Positions 18,700 to 27,580 of a stretch of 64,000 nt of DNA are shown here, in pieces; positions within the stretch are counted from its first letter, which is position 1, and every line of letters begins with the position of its first letter. The notes beneath the pieces were generated by a model that saw nothing but the letters and a program-made list of their open reading frames with translations, ran no database searches and was not told where the DNA came from. The DNA comes from Microbulbifer elongatus (GTDB taxonomy: Bacteria; Pseudomonadota; Gammaproteobacteria; Pseudomonadales; Cellvibrionaceae): assembly GCF_020524885.1 (NCBI RefSeq), contig NZ_JAIVKJ010000001.1:372001-436000 (forward strand), given 5' to 3'. The translations under genes and the position numbers were made by a program.

Positions 18700-18845
18700 T
18701 GTATATCCTCTCTTTATTGTTGGACTTATAGTGTGTTGCCAATTTTGGCGATTGACTGAAATGACTACCCCCAAGTGGTCATTCCTTTCCCAACGATCAC
18801 TTAACGGATGGGAGGGCGCTTCCCTCAACAAAAAGTTACAAATTT
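18700..18845 (-). promoter_or_regulatory. Conserved leader shared by two receptor genes, copy 2
   Basis: Homologous to 15163-15308. The hairpin GCCAATTTTGGC is at 18738-18749, the palindrome (arms AATGACTAC and GTGGTCATT) at 18760-18783, ACTTAACGGATGGGA at 18799-18813 and GTTACAAATT at 18835-18844. Spacing to the start codon is the same as in copy 1 within one or two bases, which argues for function over chance. Confidence 0.7.
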
Positions 18846-18915
18846 CATGCGTGATCGTATGGCAGGATTGTCAGGTTTAGTGTACAGGGTGGGCGGCGCT
18901 GGACCGATCATAAAA

Positions 18916-18940
18916 AAGCCCCGCCAAAATGGCGGGGCTT
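18916..18940 (-). terminator. Rho-independent terminator of the third receptor gene
   Basis: AAGCCCCGCCA (18916-18926) pairs with TGGCGGGGCTT (18930-18940) around an AAA loop; the minus-strand T-run follows. It is 20 nt past the receptor stop. Confidence 0.9.
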
Positions 18941-18960
18941 GAAGGAGAGGTAAATCAGGC

Positions 18961-21822
18961 TTAGAACTGAAGAGTCACGCTTCCGTAGAAGAAGCGGCCG
19001 ACGGTGTCGTAGCTTCTCATCAGGGTGTTCATGTCATCGTTGTTGCTGACATAGGGGGGCTGCTGGTTCCAGACGTTGCGGATACCGCCTGTCAGGGTGA
19101 TGTTCTCCCAGCGGAAGTAGTTGAAGTTCACGTCCTGATACCAGTGGGCATCGATGTGAGTCACCAGGTCAGCGGGTGATGGGTCGAAGTCATCTACCTC
19201 GCCGAGCATGCGCACGGTAGTGAAAGCGCTCCAGCAGTCGTACTCGTAGCCTACAGTGCCGTAGAACTTCCATTCAGGGAAGGCGACGATTGCAGTAGTC
19301 ACAGGGTCTGCACCGTAGTAACCGGCGAGATCAATGGTGGGGTCTTCGGCGCTACCGCGGTATTTCCACTCATGTAGATAAGTCGCTGTGGCGTTGACAG
19401 TAACCAGGCCGGGACCGGCGCTGATGCTATAGTCGAAGCCGAGGTCGACACCAGAGGTCTCAAAGGTGGCAACGTTCTGGCTGTTCAACAGCTGACCGGC
19501 AATGTTGCCATCAGCATCACGTCGTGTGGGGGCCACCGGAGAGGGGGCTTTACCAACCGCGTTTGCACCAGTGATCAGGCCGCACAATGGTGAGCTGAAG
19601 TTCGGGCTCTCGTAACAACTTTGCACAATGGTGTTGGTGGTGAGGGTGCCGATGGCGTCATCAATACTGATATTGAAGTAATCGACCGTGAAGCCTAGGT
19701 CATCGGTCCAGGTCGGCGTCCACACAACCCCTAGAGTCCAGCTCTCGGATTTCTCCGCTTTCAGTTCTGTGTTGCCGCCGAACAAGCCTGTTGCCTGATC
19801 GTTGGGAATTTCGGTTCCCGGTGCAAAGCCATCTGCGAGGCAGTTGGCCTGCACATTGGCATCGTCTTCAGAGCCATATTCATTACAGGGGTCGGCGTAG
19901 GTTTCCGCCGACACGGTAGGTGGCAGGAAGAGATCGTCGAGCCCCGGCGCACGGAAGCCTTCTGAGTAGGTGCCGCGGAAGCGCAGTTGATCCAATGGAG
20001 CATATTCCACTACCGCACCAAAAGTAGTGTCGTCACCAATGGTGTTGTAATCTGACCAACGGAAAGAAGCCTCTACAGCCAGCACTTCAGCCCAGGGGCG
20101 CCCATCGAGGATGGGGATGCGCACCTCGCCGTAGAATTCATCGACGCTGTAATTACCACCCCAGGCATCACCACTGACAAAGTAAATCTGGCCGATTTCC
20201 GCGGCACCATCCGGTACTATTTCCGCCCGTTCGGTGCGGTACTCATAGCCCACCGCCCAGGCGGGTGCTTCGCTGGCGAGGCTCCACTCACCAAAGTCGC
20301 CCACCAGGTTGGCCTGAACGCTGCGCAGGGTGGAACGCTCCACAGGTGAGCTGGTGACAAGGGCGTAGTCTTGCATTTCTTGGGTAAGAGTGCCCTCTTC
20401 AAAGGGATTCCACAGTCCCGGGCATTCCGGGTCGTCGGCGCAGGCCGGCCCAACAGGTACGGTGCCTATCTCTATGGGCGCGCCGTCTGCGTCAAGTACC
20501 AGGTCGCCGTTCGCGTCGGTTTCATAAACTGGCTCCACTGCGCCCAGCAAGGTGGCAAACCGCAGGGTGTTTCCGCGGCCGCGGTCGATTTGAGAGTCCA
20601 CCCAGCGCGCATAATTGTAGGAAAGGTCCCAGGTCCACTCATTACAGAACTCGCCTTCGAAGCCAATCACGCCGCGCCAGGTATTGAGGTCTTGAGAGAA
20701 TGCGCGGCCGCCAGTTTCTTCGAGTCGGCGCCCGATGGTTACATCTGAACCCGCTGGAATAAGGTCAGAGTCCGGAAAGAATGGACTGGTAGATGGCACT
20801 CTGGGGCCCCAGAAGGTGCCCTCCGCGGCAAGCAGTTGGTCGGACCGGCGGTTGACGAACGAGAGCTCGCTGAAGCCGTTAATGGTTGTCACATCTTTCC
20901 AGTCGTACAGCTCGTAGGTGCCGTAACCGTACATGGAGGCCACTTCCTGCGGTGTTACCAGGTAGCTCACCTCGGCGAAGTTGTAGGCATCGGCGGCAGT
21001 GCTATAAGGACGCACCACCCCGGTGTCCGGATCGACAATCAGTTGACTGGTGTTGGCGGTGGGAGAGAAGCGGGCTGGCGTTGTAAAGCTACTGCCGCCA
21101 CATACGATGTTACCGCCAATTTCGCGTAGCGGACATTCAGAAAAACGGCGTTCGGATTGAGAAATATCCTCACGCTTTGTGTATTGGGCGTTGAGCATCA
21201 CGTGACCGCGATCATTGGACGCACCGATGGTCATCGCCGCCAGGTATTCGTCGCCGTCACCATGGGTCGAAGAGCCGTAGTCAAAGGTCAACTCCGCGCC
21301 TTCGAATCCTTTTTTGGTGATGATGTTGATGACACCGGCGATGGCGTCGGAACCGTAAATGGTCGATGCACCGTCGCGCAGGATTTCAACGCGCTCAATA
21401 ATCGAAGTGGGTATGGTGTTGAGGTCGACCACGCCGGTAGCGCCTGCGGAGGAGCTAAGGCGGCGACCATTCATCAAGATCAGTGTGCGGGATGAGCCCA
21501 AACCGCGCAGTGATACGGTAGAGAGACCGCCACTGCCGTTGTTCACAGAAGAGCCCAGTTGACCACCGGTCATGGAAGGGATGTTCTGCAGAAAGTCTTC
21601 CAGTGTTGTCTGGCCCGATTGCTCCAGAGCGGCAGCATCGAACACGCTGATAGGGGTGGCGCTATTGGCGTCCGTCGCACGTTGAATGCGAGAACCGGTT
21701 ACAACAATTTCCTCAACCTGCGCCTGTGCATCCTGAGCAATAGAAACGGTAGAAAAGCTGGATGTTACGGCGGCAGCTGCGATCGCGCCCTTGATTGCCC
21801 GAGAAAGACGGGTTTTGTCCAT
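18961..21822 (-). CDS. TonB-dependent outer-membrane receptor
   Basis: Receptor of 953 residues. The start is taken at the ATG 21820-21822 (MDKTRLSRAIKGAIAAAAVT), preceded by AGGAGAGG; an upstream in-frame start would spoil the signal peptide. The TonB box reads VEEIVVTGSRIQRATDANSA; the plug holds TVSLRGLGSSRTLILMNGRR and YGSDAIAGVINIITKKGFEG; the barrel ends SVTLQF. Several Cys pairs in the barrel (SECPLREIGGNIVCGG, ACADDPECPG) suggest extracellular-loop disulfides. It lacks the shared leader of the two neighbouring receptors. Ligand unknown. Confidence 0.92.
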   Translation of the reverse strand: MDKTRLSRAIKGAIAAAAVTSSFSTVSIAQDAQAQVEEIVVTGSRIQRATDANSATPISVFDAAALEQSGQTTLEDFLQNIPSMTGGQLGSSVNNGSGGLSTVSLRGLGSSRTLILMNGRRLSSSAGATGVVDLNTIPTSIIERVEILRDGASTIYGSDAIAGVINIITKKGFEGAELTFDYGSSTHGDGDEYLAAMTIGASNDRGHVMLNAQYTKREDISQSERRFSECPLREIGGNIVCGGSSFTTPARFSPTANTSQLIVDPDTGVVRPYSTAADAYNFAEVSYLVTPQEVASMYGYGTYELYDWKDVTTINGFSELSFVNRRSDQLLAAEGTFWGPRVPSTSPFFPDSDLIPAGSDVTIGRRLEETGGRAFSQDLNTWRGVIGFEGEFCNEWTWDLSYNYARWVDSQIDRGRGNTLRFATLLGAVEPVYETDANGDLVLDADGAPIEIGTVPVGPACADDPECPGLWNPFEEGTLTQEMQDYALVTSSPVERSTLRSVQANLVGDFGEWSLASEAPAWAVGYEYRTERAEIVPDGAAEIGQIYFVSGDAWGGNYSVDEFYGEVRIPILDGRPWAEVLAVEASFRWSDYNTIGDDTTFGAVVEYAPLDQLRFRGTYSEGFRAPGLDDLFLPPTVSAETYADPCNEYGSEDDANVQANCLADGFAPGTEIPNDQATGLFGGNTELKAEKSESWTLGVVWTPTWTDDLGFTVDYFNISIDDAIGTLTTNTIVQSCYESPNFSSPLCGLITGANAVGKAPSPVAPTRRDADGNIAGQLLNSQNVATFETSGVDLGFDYSISAGPGLVTVNATATYLHEWKYRGSAEDPTIDLAGYYGADPVTTAIVAFPEWKFYGTVGYEYDCWSAFTTVRMLGEVDDFDPSPADLVTHIDAHWYQDVNFNYFRWENITLTGGIRNVWNQQPPYVSNNDDMNTLMRSYDTVGRFFYGSVTLQF

Positions 21823-22157
21823 GGTATACCTCTCCTGATACCGGTGATGTTCGCCGAATATGGCCATGCCCTCCCTGACAACTGCTCACTTCTATCAACA
21901 GAGGCTTGCTATCAACCCTAGAACAATTTTTCTTCATTCAAGGTTATTGGTGAATGAAATTGCGCCTTTGGTTCGGTTGTGCCAAATGTGACGTCAGAAA
22001 AGGAGAGAAATACGAACAGCGTGTGCGCTGGTTTTTATTGGGATGCCTGCAGTGCGCGACACAGGATTTGCCGCTGGAGTGTCCGCTGATACGGAAATTC
22101 AGCAATCAGAATAGGGTGGGAAAGGGGGAATTGTGAAATCGATTGGCAGCGGTTGCT
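21823..22157. promoter_or_regulatory. 335-bp intergenic region with an 8-bp inverted repeat
   Basis: No gene seen. TTCATTCA (21933-21940) and TGAATGAA (21951-21958) form a perfect inverted repeat with a 10-nt spacer, 111-136 nt upstream of the receptor start at 21822, in a plausible operator position. No terminator was found for the next receptor unit, which ends at 22158. Confidence 0.45.
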
Positions 22158-25055
22158 TTACATATTGAAGCTGAGCGTGCTGTACCAGTAGCGGCCGGTC
22201 AGGTCGTAGGTACGGGCATCGAAGTTATCGTTGAATGCGGAGGCGGCAAAGGGTGGTGCTTCGTCCAGCAGGTTGTCGATCCCCAGCGCGAAACGGAAGC
22301 CGCTGGGTACGCCGTAGGCAATCTGAAAATCGTGAGTGGACCAGCTGTCGATTTTTCGCGTCACACTCTGATTGTTCAGGGTAAAGTTTTCCCGAAGATC
22401 GCTGACGTAGTGAATGGTGTATCCGCCTTCCCAGCGGCCGCGTTGCCAGTAAATGCCGGTGTTGGCTTTCCACTCCGGCAGCGAGCCGGCGCCGCCACTG
22501 GCGGAGTCGACAAAGGTGCCAGACAGGTCTTCAATTGGGCTGCCTGGGGCCAGCTGGTTGAGGTAGCTGGCCATGTGGCTGCCGTTCATGGACCAGCGGA
22601 TCAGCCCCAGCTCGCGGGACTGATGCTGGTAGCGCAGACTGGCGTCGATGCCGCGGACTTCCCGCGCGCCAATGTTGAGCCGCGTGGCGACTATTCGGGT
22701 GATATCACCCTCATCATCCCGCTCCACCCGGTTGGCAAACAGATTATTGTTTGCGTTCTGGTTGATCAGGTACTGGGGGCTGGTGTCGATCACGTCGTTC
22801 TGACGAATATCAAACAGATCCATGCTGATGTGGAAGCCGGTATAGTCTCCTGGCGTCCACACGATGCCGAGGGAGCGGTTGTCCGAGGTTTCCGGCTGGA
22901 GATTTGGATTGCCGCCAAACTCGGTCAGGTACTGAATTCGGGACTGATCCGCTCGGCCATTGCAGCCCGGCAGCGAATCGGCATTGCTGTTGGTACAGGG
23001 GTCGAACAGAAACTCTTGGCTCTGGTAGCCGGTCTGGTTCATGTCCACCAGGGTCGGTGCCTTGAAGCCGGTGGCATAACTGGCGCGTAGAAGGAGTGAC
23101 GGAATCGGGCGCCAGCGCAATGCTACTTTTGGGTTGGCTGTATTGCCGAAGTCGCTGTAATCGGAGTAGCGCACCGCGCCATCGAGCCACAGGGAATTTG
23201 CCTTCAGAGGCACGGAAAACTCTCCAAATGCCTCGCCGATCAGTCGTTCCCCTTGTGCGGAGCCGGAAGCCGCGCCGCCTATAAAAGATAAGCCGTTGGC
23301 GTCATTAGAAGCGAAATCGATCGCTTCGCGCCGAATTTCCACACCTGCTGCGGCGAGAATATCGCCGGCGTGAGTCTGCCCGAGGGGACCGTTTGCGACA
23401 TAGGTCAGGGACGTCATCCGACTGGCGCCGTTAACGCGGCTTTCTCCGCGAATGAAATCCAGTTGCTCCCGATCGATGCTGCCAGGAGCGCCCAGAAGGT
23501 TCACGGGGACGCAGTCGACTTGCGTATTGCAATGACTGACACCTTGGAGCCCGGCGGAGAGTCGGTTCGGGTCAATAAGGTTAGTAAGGCGTTCGCGAGC
23601 CTGGGTGTAGTGCGTGGCCGCCGTCAGTTCCCATTGCCAGTCATCCACGAACCCTTTAAGGCCTGTGTTGAAGCGCCAGGTGTCCGTTCCGTTGTGTTGA
23701 ATTCGGGGGCCAAGCTCCAGCACGCGTTTGCGCACATCTTTGATCTCTTCACCGAATGGGTTGTAAACCTGGTCGGCGGCAATCGTCAGGTCGCCATTGT
23801 CGAAGCGGGTGAAAACCGGGGTGGCGGCCATGGTGGACTCGGACCTGGTCCGCACCGCCATGATTTCCGCAAAAGCCTCTGCGGCCTCGCCCAGGCTTTG
23901 ATTGCCGGCGATGTAAAGGGATTGTCTCTCGGAAGGGACCAGTGCCGAGGTGCGCTCGCGGAAATTGTAGAGGTCTTCGGTGGTCCAGGGAGCATAGCCA
24001 TCGCCCGAGTTGGTGACCACGGTGTCGGATAGGGCGATATAACCCTGCGGTGAAGCGGATGAACGCAGGTCTGTGCCGCCGCGTGCACGATTGTCGGCCG
24101 AGGCTGACAGTTCGCGGTCGCGGCTGAAAATCTCACTCTGGCGGTAGTGCGCCAGGCTGAACATCAGGTGGCGCTCATCGTCGCCGGCGCCCCAGGTCAC
24201 GCTGTAGGAGTTGGTTTGCTGGTCTCCGCGCTCGGCCTGGCCGTAGTAGGTGTTCACTGAGAGGCCGTCGAAATCCCGGCGCAGGATAATGTTGACTACA
24301 CCGGCGATGGCGTCGGAGCCATACACCGCGGAGGCTCCGTCTTTCAGCACTTCGATACGGTCTACCGCCGACAGGGGGATGGTGTTGAGGTCGGCTGCCT
24401 CGCCACCAAAACCGTTGCTCACAATGCGACGGCCGTTGATCAGTACCAGTGTGTTGCTGGCGGGAAGGCCGCGCAATGTCACCGTGGCGGTGCCATTGCC
24501 ACCGTTGGTTACCGATGTGCTGGTTGAATTGCCGGAGACCGCCGGCAGGAATTTCAGCAGCTCGGATATAGTCTGCGCGCCGGTGATTTCCAGTTCCGGC
24601 TGTGCGAGCACGTCAATGGGGGCGTAACTGTCTAACTTCAGGTGGCGAAGGTGGCTACCGGTCAGGTTGCGGCCGGTAACGGTAACTTCCTCGGCCGGAA
24701 GCAAAGGTGGCTCCCCATTGTCCCCGGCGCTGGCGTCATCGCCCCGTGCAACCACGGCAACGGCATTGGTACCGGTATGGGTAAAGGTCAGTGGTGTCTT
24801 TTCAAGAAGCTGGCGCAGCGCCGGGGCGATACTGCCGTCGGGCGTTTCAAGGGTCTGTTCGGGAGTATAAATAGACGACGCACTTTGGTCCTGAACCACA
24901 AGGGACACACGACACTGGCGGCCAAGGGTAATCAGAGCGCGGGAAAGGGGCCCCTCGGACACCTGAACCCCGGATTTCGGGCAGGCAGCAGCGGCACTCT
25001 CTGTGAGTGCCAGCAGGCCAGTCAACGACAGTGCCGCCCAATGCCGGAAATTCAA
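22158..25055 (-). CDS. TonB-dependent transducer with N-terminal STN signalling domain
   Basis: Receptor of 965 residues with a TTG start (an in-frame stop lies just upstream). After the signal peptide (MNFRHWAALSLTGLLALTES) comes a secretin/TonB short N-terminal domain (about 28-105; LSRALITLGRQCRVSLVVQD, TPDGSIAPALRQLLEKTPLT), the part that contacts a FecR anti-sigma factor in the periplasm. TonB-box region EEVTVTGRNL is followed by the plug (VTLRGLPASNTLVLINGRR, YGSDAIAGVVNIILRRDFDG) and a barrel ending STLSFNM. Directly upstream on the same strand lie fecR and a fecI-type sigma gene, so it should both import a ligand and signal its presence. Ligand unknown; FecIRA-type systems often sense siderophores, but the plug is of the peptide/sugar receptor type. 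Confidence 0.92.
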   Translation of the reverse strand: MNFRHWAALSLTGLLALTESAAAACPKSGVQVSEGPLSRALITLGRQCRVSLVVQDQSASSIYTPEQTLETPDGSIAPALRQLLEKTPLTFTHTGTNAVAVVARGDDASAGDNGEPPLLPAEEVTVTGRNLTGSHLRHLKLDSYAPIDVLAQPELEITGAQTISELLKFLPAVSGNSTSTSVTNGGNGTATVTLRGLPASNTLVLINGRRIVSNGFGGEAADLNTIPLSAVDRIEVLKDGASAVYGSDAIAGVVNIILRRDFDGLSVNTYYGQAERGDQQTNSYSVTWGAGDDERHLMFSLAHYRQSEIFSRDRELSASADNRARGGTDLRSSASPQGYIALSDTVVTNSGDGYAPWTTEDLYNFRERTSALVPSERQSLYIAGNQSLGEAAEAFAEIMAVRTRSESTMAATPVFTRFDNGDLTIAADQVYNPFGEEIKDVRKRVLELGPRIQHNGTDTWRFNTGLKGFVDDWQWELTAATHYTQARERLTNLIDPNRLSAGLQGVSHCNTQVDCVPVNLLGAPGSIDREQLDFIRGESRVNGASRMTSLTYVANGPLGQTHAGDILAAAGVEIRREAIDFASNDANGLSFIGGAASGSAQGERLIGEAFGEFSVPLKANSLWLDGAVRYSDYSDFGNTANPKVALRWRPIPSLLLRASYATGFKAPTLVDMNQTGYQSQEFLFDPCTNSNADSLPGCNGRADQSRIQYLTEFGGNPNLQPETSDNRSLGIVWTPGDYTGFHISMDLFDIRQNDVIDTSPQYLINQNANNNLFANRVERDDEGDITRIVATRLNIGAREVRGIDASLRYQHQSRELGLIRWSMNGSHMASYLNQLAPGSPIEDLSGTFVDSASGGAGSLPEWKANTGIYWQRGRWEGGYTIHYVSDLRENFTLNNQSVTRKIDSWSTHDFQIAYGVPSGFRFALGIDNLLDEAPPFAASAFNDNFDARTYDLTGRYWYSTLSFNM

Positions 25056-25132
25056 TTCTGCTCATCCCACCCGCGAATCCAGCGCGATCAGGCACCGGAT
25101 ACAGCAGTTCTTACTGTTTGATGTTGTGGTGA

Positions 25133-25174
25133 GGGTGATCGCCGAGCTTTTGGCTAAAAAAAGATCGATCACCC
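25133..25174. promoter_or_regulatory. Inverted repeat between fecR and its receptor gene
   Basis: GGGTGATCG (25133-25141) and CGATCACCC (25166-25174) are perfect inverted repeats around a 24-nt spacer that contains an A7 run. It could form a transcript hairpin that sets receptor versus fecR levels, or be a protein-binding site. Confidence 0.4.
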
Positions 25175-25191
25175 AAGGCAGGTTTTATATC

Positions 25192-26349
25192 TTAGTTAGG
25201 CTTGGGTGACAAGAGAGTCAGGTTGGGATCGCTCTGATCCTGCTCGAGATCCAGTGCGGTAGCAATGGCAGAAAGGGTGCTTTCCGGGTCAGTCAGTTCG
25301 AAAGTGCCGGATAGGGTTTGGTCGCTAACACTGGGGGCGGCGGCTGCAGGCACCTTGAGGTAGCGGTTGAGCTCTTCCAGGGCTTCCTCTAGAGGGGTTT
25401 CATCGAACACCAGTTGCCCCTGGGTCCAGTCCAGCGCCTCTTCCGCGGAGGTGCGGCTCACATCGGACAGGCCGCTGTTAGAAACACTGACTTTCTGGTT
25501 GCGGGTCAGCTTGACTGATTCCGGCTGCAGGCCACGGGCTGTACGGGCTTCGCTCACTGCCACGGTACCCCCGGTCACGGAAACCCGGGTGTTTTCCGGA
25601 TTGCGCTCTACGTTGAACTGGGTTCCCAGCACGCGAATGTTTGCGCTGCCAGCGGCCACGGTGAAGGGCCGAGAGGTTTGGCGGGCGACATCAAAGTAGG
25701 CTTCACCGCGCAGCAACTGGGTGCGGCGCTCTTCCCGGCTGAAATTGACGATCAGCTCGGAGTTGGTGTTCAGTTTGACTTCGGAGCCGTCGGGCAGCGC
25801 GACAGTACGGGTCTCGCCAACGGCAGTGGCGTACATCTGTTGCTGAACCGGCGTCTGTTGCAACCACTGGTTGCCAATCCACAGGGCAATACCCAGGCAG
25901 GCCGCTACGGCGCTTCCACCCATCAACCACTGGGGCAGATTCCAGCCGGCGTTGTCGGTTGCAGAAGTCGTCGCGCGGGCGCGAGTCTGGGACTTGCTTG
26001 GCGCGGAGTTCGAAGAGGTGCGGTAATCCGCGCTAGGTACGCTTTCCGGGTACAGTGTATCCAGGGGCATATGAGAGAGTGCGCCCAGGTCACCCCAGAG
26101 CTCGGCCATTTCATCAAAGGCTTGACGATTGGCAGCGGATTCGGCCATCCAGGCGGCAAAAGCGCGGCGGTCAGCTGGGCTGATCGCGTCGGAACGCAGG
26201 GCAGCGATCCAGGCGCACGCCTGATCCAGCCTGTCTTCCGTTGGTACGTTTTGTACTTCCTGAGGGTTCACCGCACTAATACCTTGTTTTCGAAACCTGT
26301 TTGACTGCCTGTCAGAGTTGTCATTTGAAGGATTAGTGTCTTGCGGCAC
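25192..26349 (-). CDS. FecR-family anti-sigma factor/sigma regulator
   Basis: Single-pass inner-membrane protein of 385 residues. The cytoplasmic N-terminal part (about 38-85; ACAWIAALRSDAISPADRRA, FAAWMAESAANRQAFDEM) is the DUF4880-like sigma-contact domain. A membrane helix lies at about 146-168 (SAVAACLGIALWIGNQWL). The periplasmic FecR domain follows (GETRTVALPDGSEVKLNTNS, LLRGEAYFDVARQ, NIRVLGTQFNVE), and a C-terminal segment (LVFDETPLEEALEELNRYLK) resembles the receptor-contact domain. The start is GTG at 26347-26349; no clear Shine-Dalgarno is visible. It lies between the sigma gene and the transducer receptor, as expected for a FecI-FecR-FecA relay. Confidence 0.9.
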   Translation of the reverse strand: MPQDTNPSNDNSDRQSNRFRKQGISAVNPQEVQNVPTEDRLDQACAWIAALRSDAISPADRRAFAAWMAESAANRQAFDEMAELWGDLGALSHMPLDTLYPESVPSADYRTSSNSAPSKSQTRARATTSATDNAGWNLPQWLMGGSAVAACLGIALWIGNQWLQQTPVQQQMYATAVGETRTVALPDGSEVKLNTNSELIVNFSREERRTQLLRGEAYFDVARQTSRPFTVAAGSANIRVLGTQFNVERNPENTRVSVTGGTVAVSEARTARGLQPESVKLTRNQKVSVSNSGLSDVSRTSAEEALDWTQGQLVFDETPLEEALEELNRYLKVPAAAAPSVSDQTLSGTFELTDPESTLSAIATALDLEQDQSDPNLTLLSPKPN

Positions 26350-26718
26350 TCACCGACGCCATTCGCAGCTCTTGCGCACCAATATGGTGCTAAGGAATGG
26401 CGTTCAAATCAACTTCTCTATCTGTTGTGTGCAATATTTGCGATAAATCTCCGCAAAATTTAGCACATATTGTCCGCGGGATCCGCTATTTCTTACTTGG
26501 ATGCCGCTGCTCATATGTAAGACGAACGATCTCCGGGGCCCCTCAAACAAATTTATTGTTTTTTGCTGCAAGGCGGTGCGCTCAGTTGCCTGGTTGCGCC
26601 AAACTTGTTCAAGGTCACATTCAGGGGGGGAGCGAGTTCACGCAGGGGGCGTCAGCATACGCCCGCAGGGCGAAGGTTATGTGACGTCTGGTGGACAGTG
26701 TTGAGATGCGGGAGCGAC
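26350..26718. promoter_or_regulatory. 369-bp gap between sigma factor and fecR genes
   Basis: No gene seen. This is unusually long for a fecI-fecR pair, which usually abut, and may hold a separate fecR promoter. It contains GCACC..GGTGC as an inverted repeat at 26376-26390, 27 nt upstream of the fecR start, and a GGGCGT/ACGCCC hairpin near 26657-26674. Confidence 0.45.
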
Positions 26719-27246
26719 CTATAAGTTTCCGACTTTCTTTCGGCACGCTTTCAGGGCCTGGAGAATGTACTTCTCCACACTGCTGACCGAAATGTTCATT
26801 TCCTGGGCGATCTCGGCGTAGGACAGGCCGCGGCTTCGGTGTAACAGGAAGGCTTGGCGGCACTTTAGGGGCAGGCTGTCCATTGCTTCGTGGATGGCCT
26901 GCAATTGTTGCCGTGCGGCGAGAACCCGCTCGGGGGACTGGTGGAAGACGTGATCGTCGTCGGTCGCCGTGGCACCCTCTGCCGGCAATTGCTGGTTTAC
27001 GTAGTCGAGATGAAGCTTGCCGCGACGCAGCTGATCTACCGCCAGATTATTGGCGATCTGGAACAGGTAGGCACGGGGGTTCTCGAGGTCTTTCTCGTCG
27101 CTGAGCTTCTGCAGGCGCAGGTATGCGTGCTGGGCAATGTCTTCGGCGTCTTCGGTGCTGCGCACAATGCGGGTGACAAAGCGCACCAGTGCTTGGCCGT
27201 GGTCGGCAAACAGCTTCTCCAGAAGTGTCTTCCGGGCTTTATTCAT
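26719..27246 (-). CDS. ECF RNA polymerase sigma factor, FecI-type
   Basis: Sigma-70 family factor of 175 residues, the usual ECF length. Region 2 spans about 10-80 (ALVRFVTRIVRSTEDAEDIA, AYLFQIANNLAVDQLRR) and region 4 about 112-165 (AMDSLPLKCRQAFLLHRSRG, LSYAEIAQEMNISVSSVEKY). LSYAEIAQEMNISVSSVEKY is the helix-turn-helix for the -35 element and is typical of FecI. It should be held inactive by, or activated through, the neighbouring FecR and direct transcription of the transducer receptor. No Fe-Fur box was recognised upstream. Confidence 0.92.
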   Translation of the reverse strand: MNKARKTLLEKLFADHGQALVRFVTRIVRSTEDAEDIAQHAYLRLQKLSDEKDLENPRAYLFQIANNLAVDQLRRGKLHLDYVNQQLPAEGATATDDDHVFHQSPERVLAARQQLQAIHEAMDSLPLKCRQAFLLHRSRGLSYAEIAQEMNISVSSVEKYILQALKACRKKVGNL

Positions 27247-27580
27247 CAGTCGGTGGAATCCCCGTACAGCGCTCGTTGTGATTGTTGTTTTCAGTGCACG
27301 GCCATTTCAGGCGGTGGTCAGGAGCATTGGTGTCGAGCTGCGAGAAGTTATAACACAAGCGCACAGCAATCGACGAGTGGTCGTTTTGACACGATGAGAT
27401 GACGCAGCCTGGCGGGTAGTTCTACCCCGATGCGATGGGGCGGGAGGGTCAGGCATGGAGCGGGTCCACTGGCAGGTCTCTATTCCTGCGCGTTGATGCC
27501 GGTATAATGGCCGCCTTCTTGTATGCCGCTACCGGCACACACCCTAGACAAAACATGGCACCGAAAGGTGCGGAGAGCGA
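27247..27580. promoter_or_regulatory. Divergent promoter region of sigma factor and dnaX
   Basis: A 334-bp gap without a gene. A perfect -10 hexamer TATAAT lies at 27503-27508 on the plus strand for dnaX, with no good -35. I looked for the 4.5S RNA gene that lies upstream of dnaX in Pseudomonas and did not find its conserved tetraloop core. Confidence 0.55.

Noticed and set aside
27247..27580. 4.5S signal-recognition RNA gene upstream of dnaX
   Set aside because: The conserved GGTCAGGTCCGGAAGGAAGC-type core is not present; the Pseudomonas arrangement is not conserved here.
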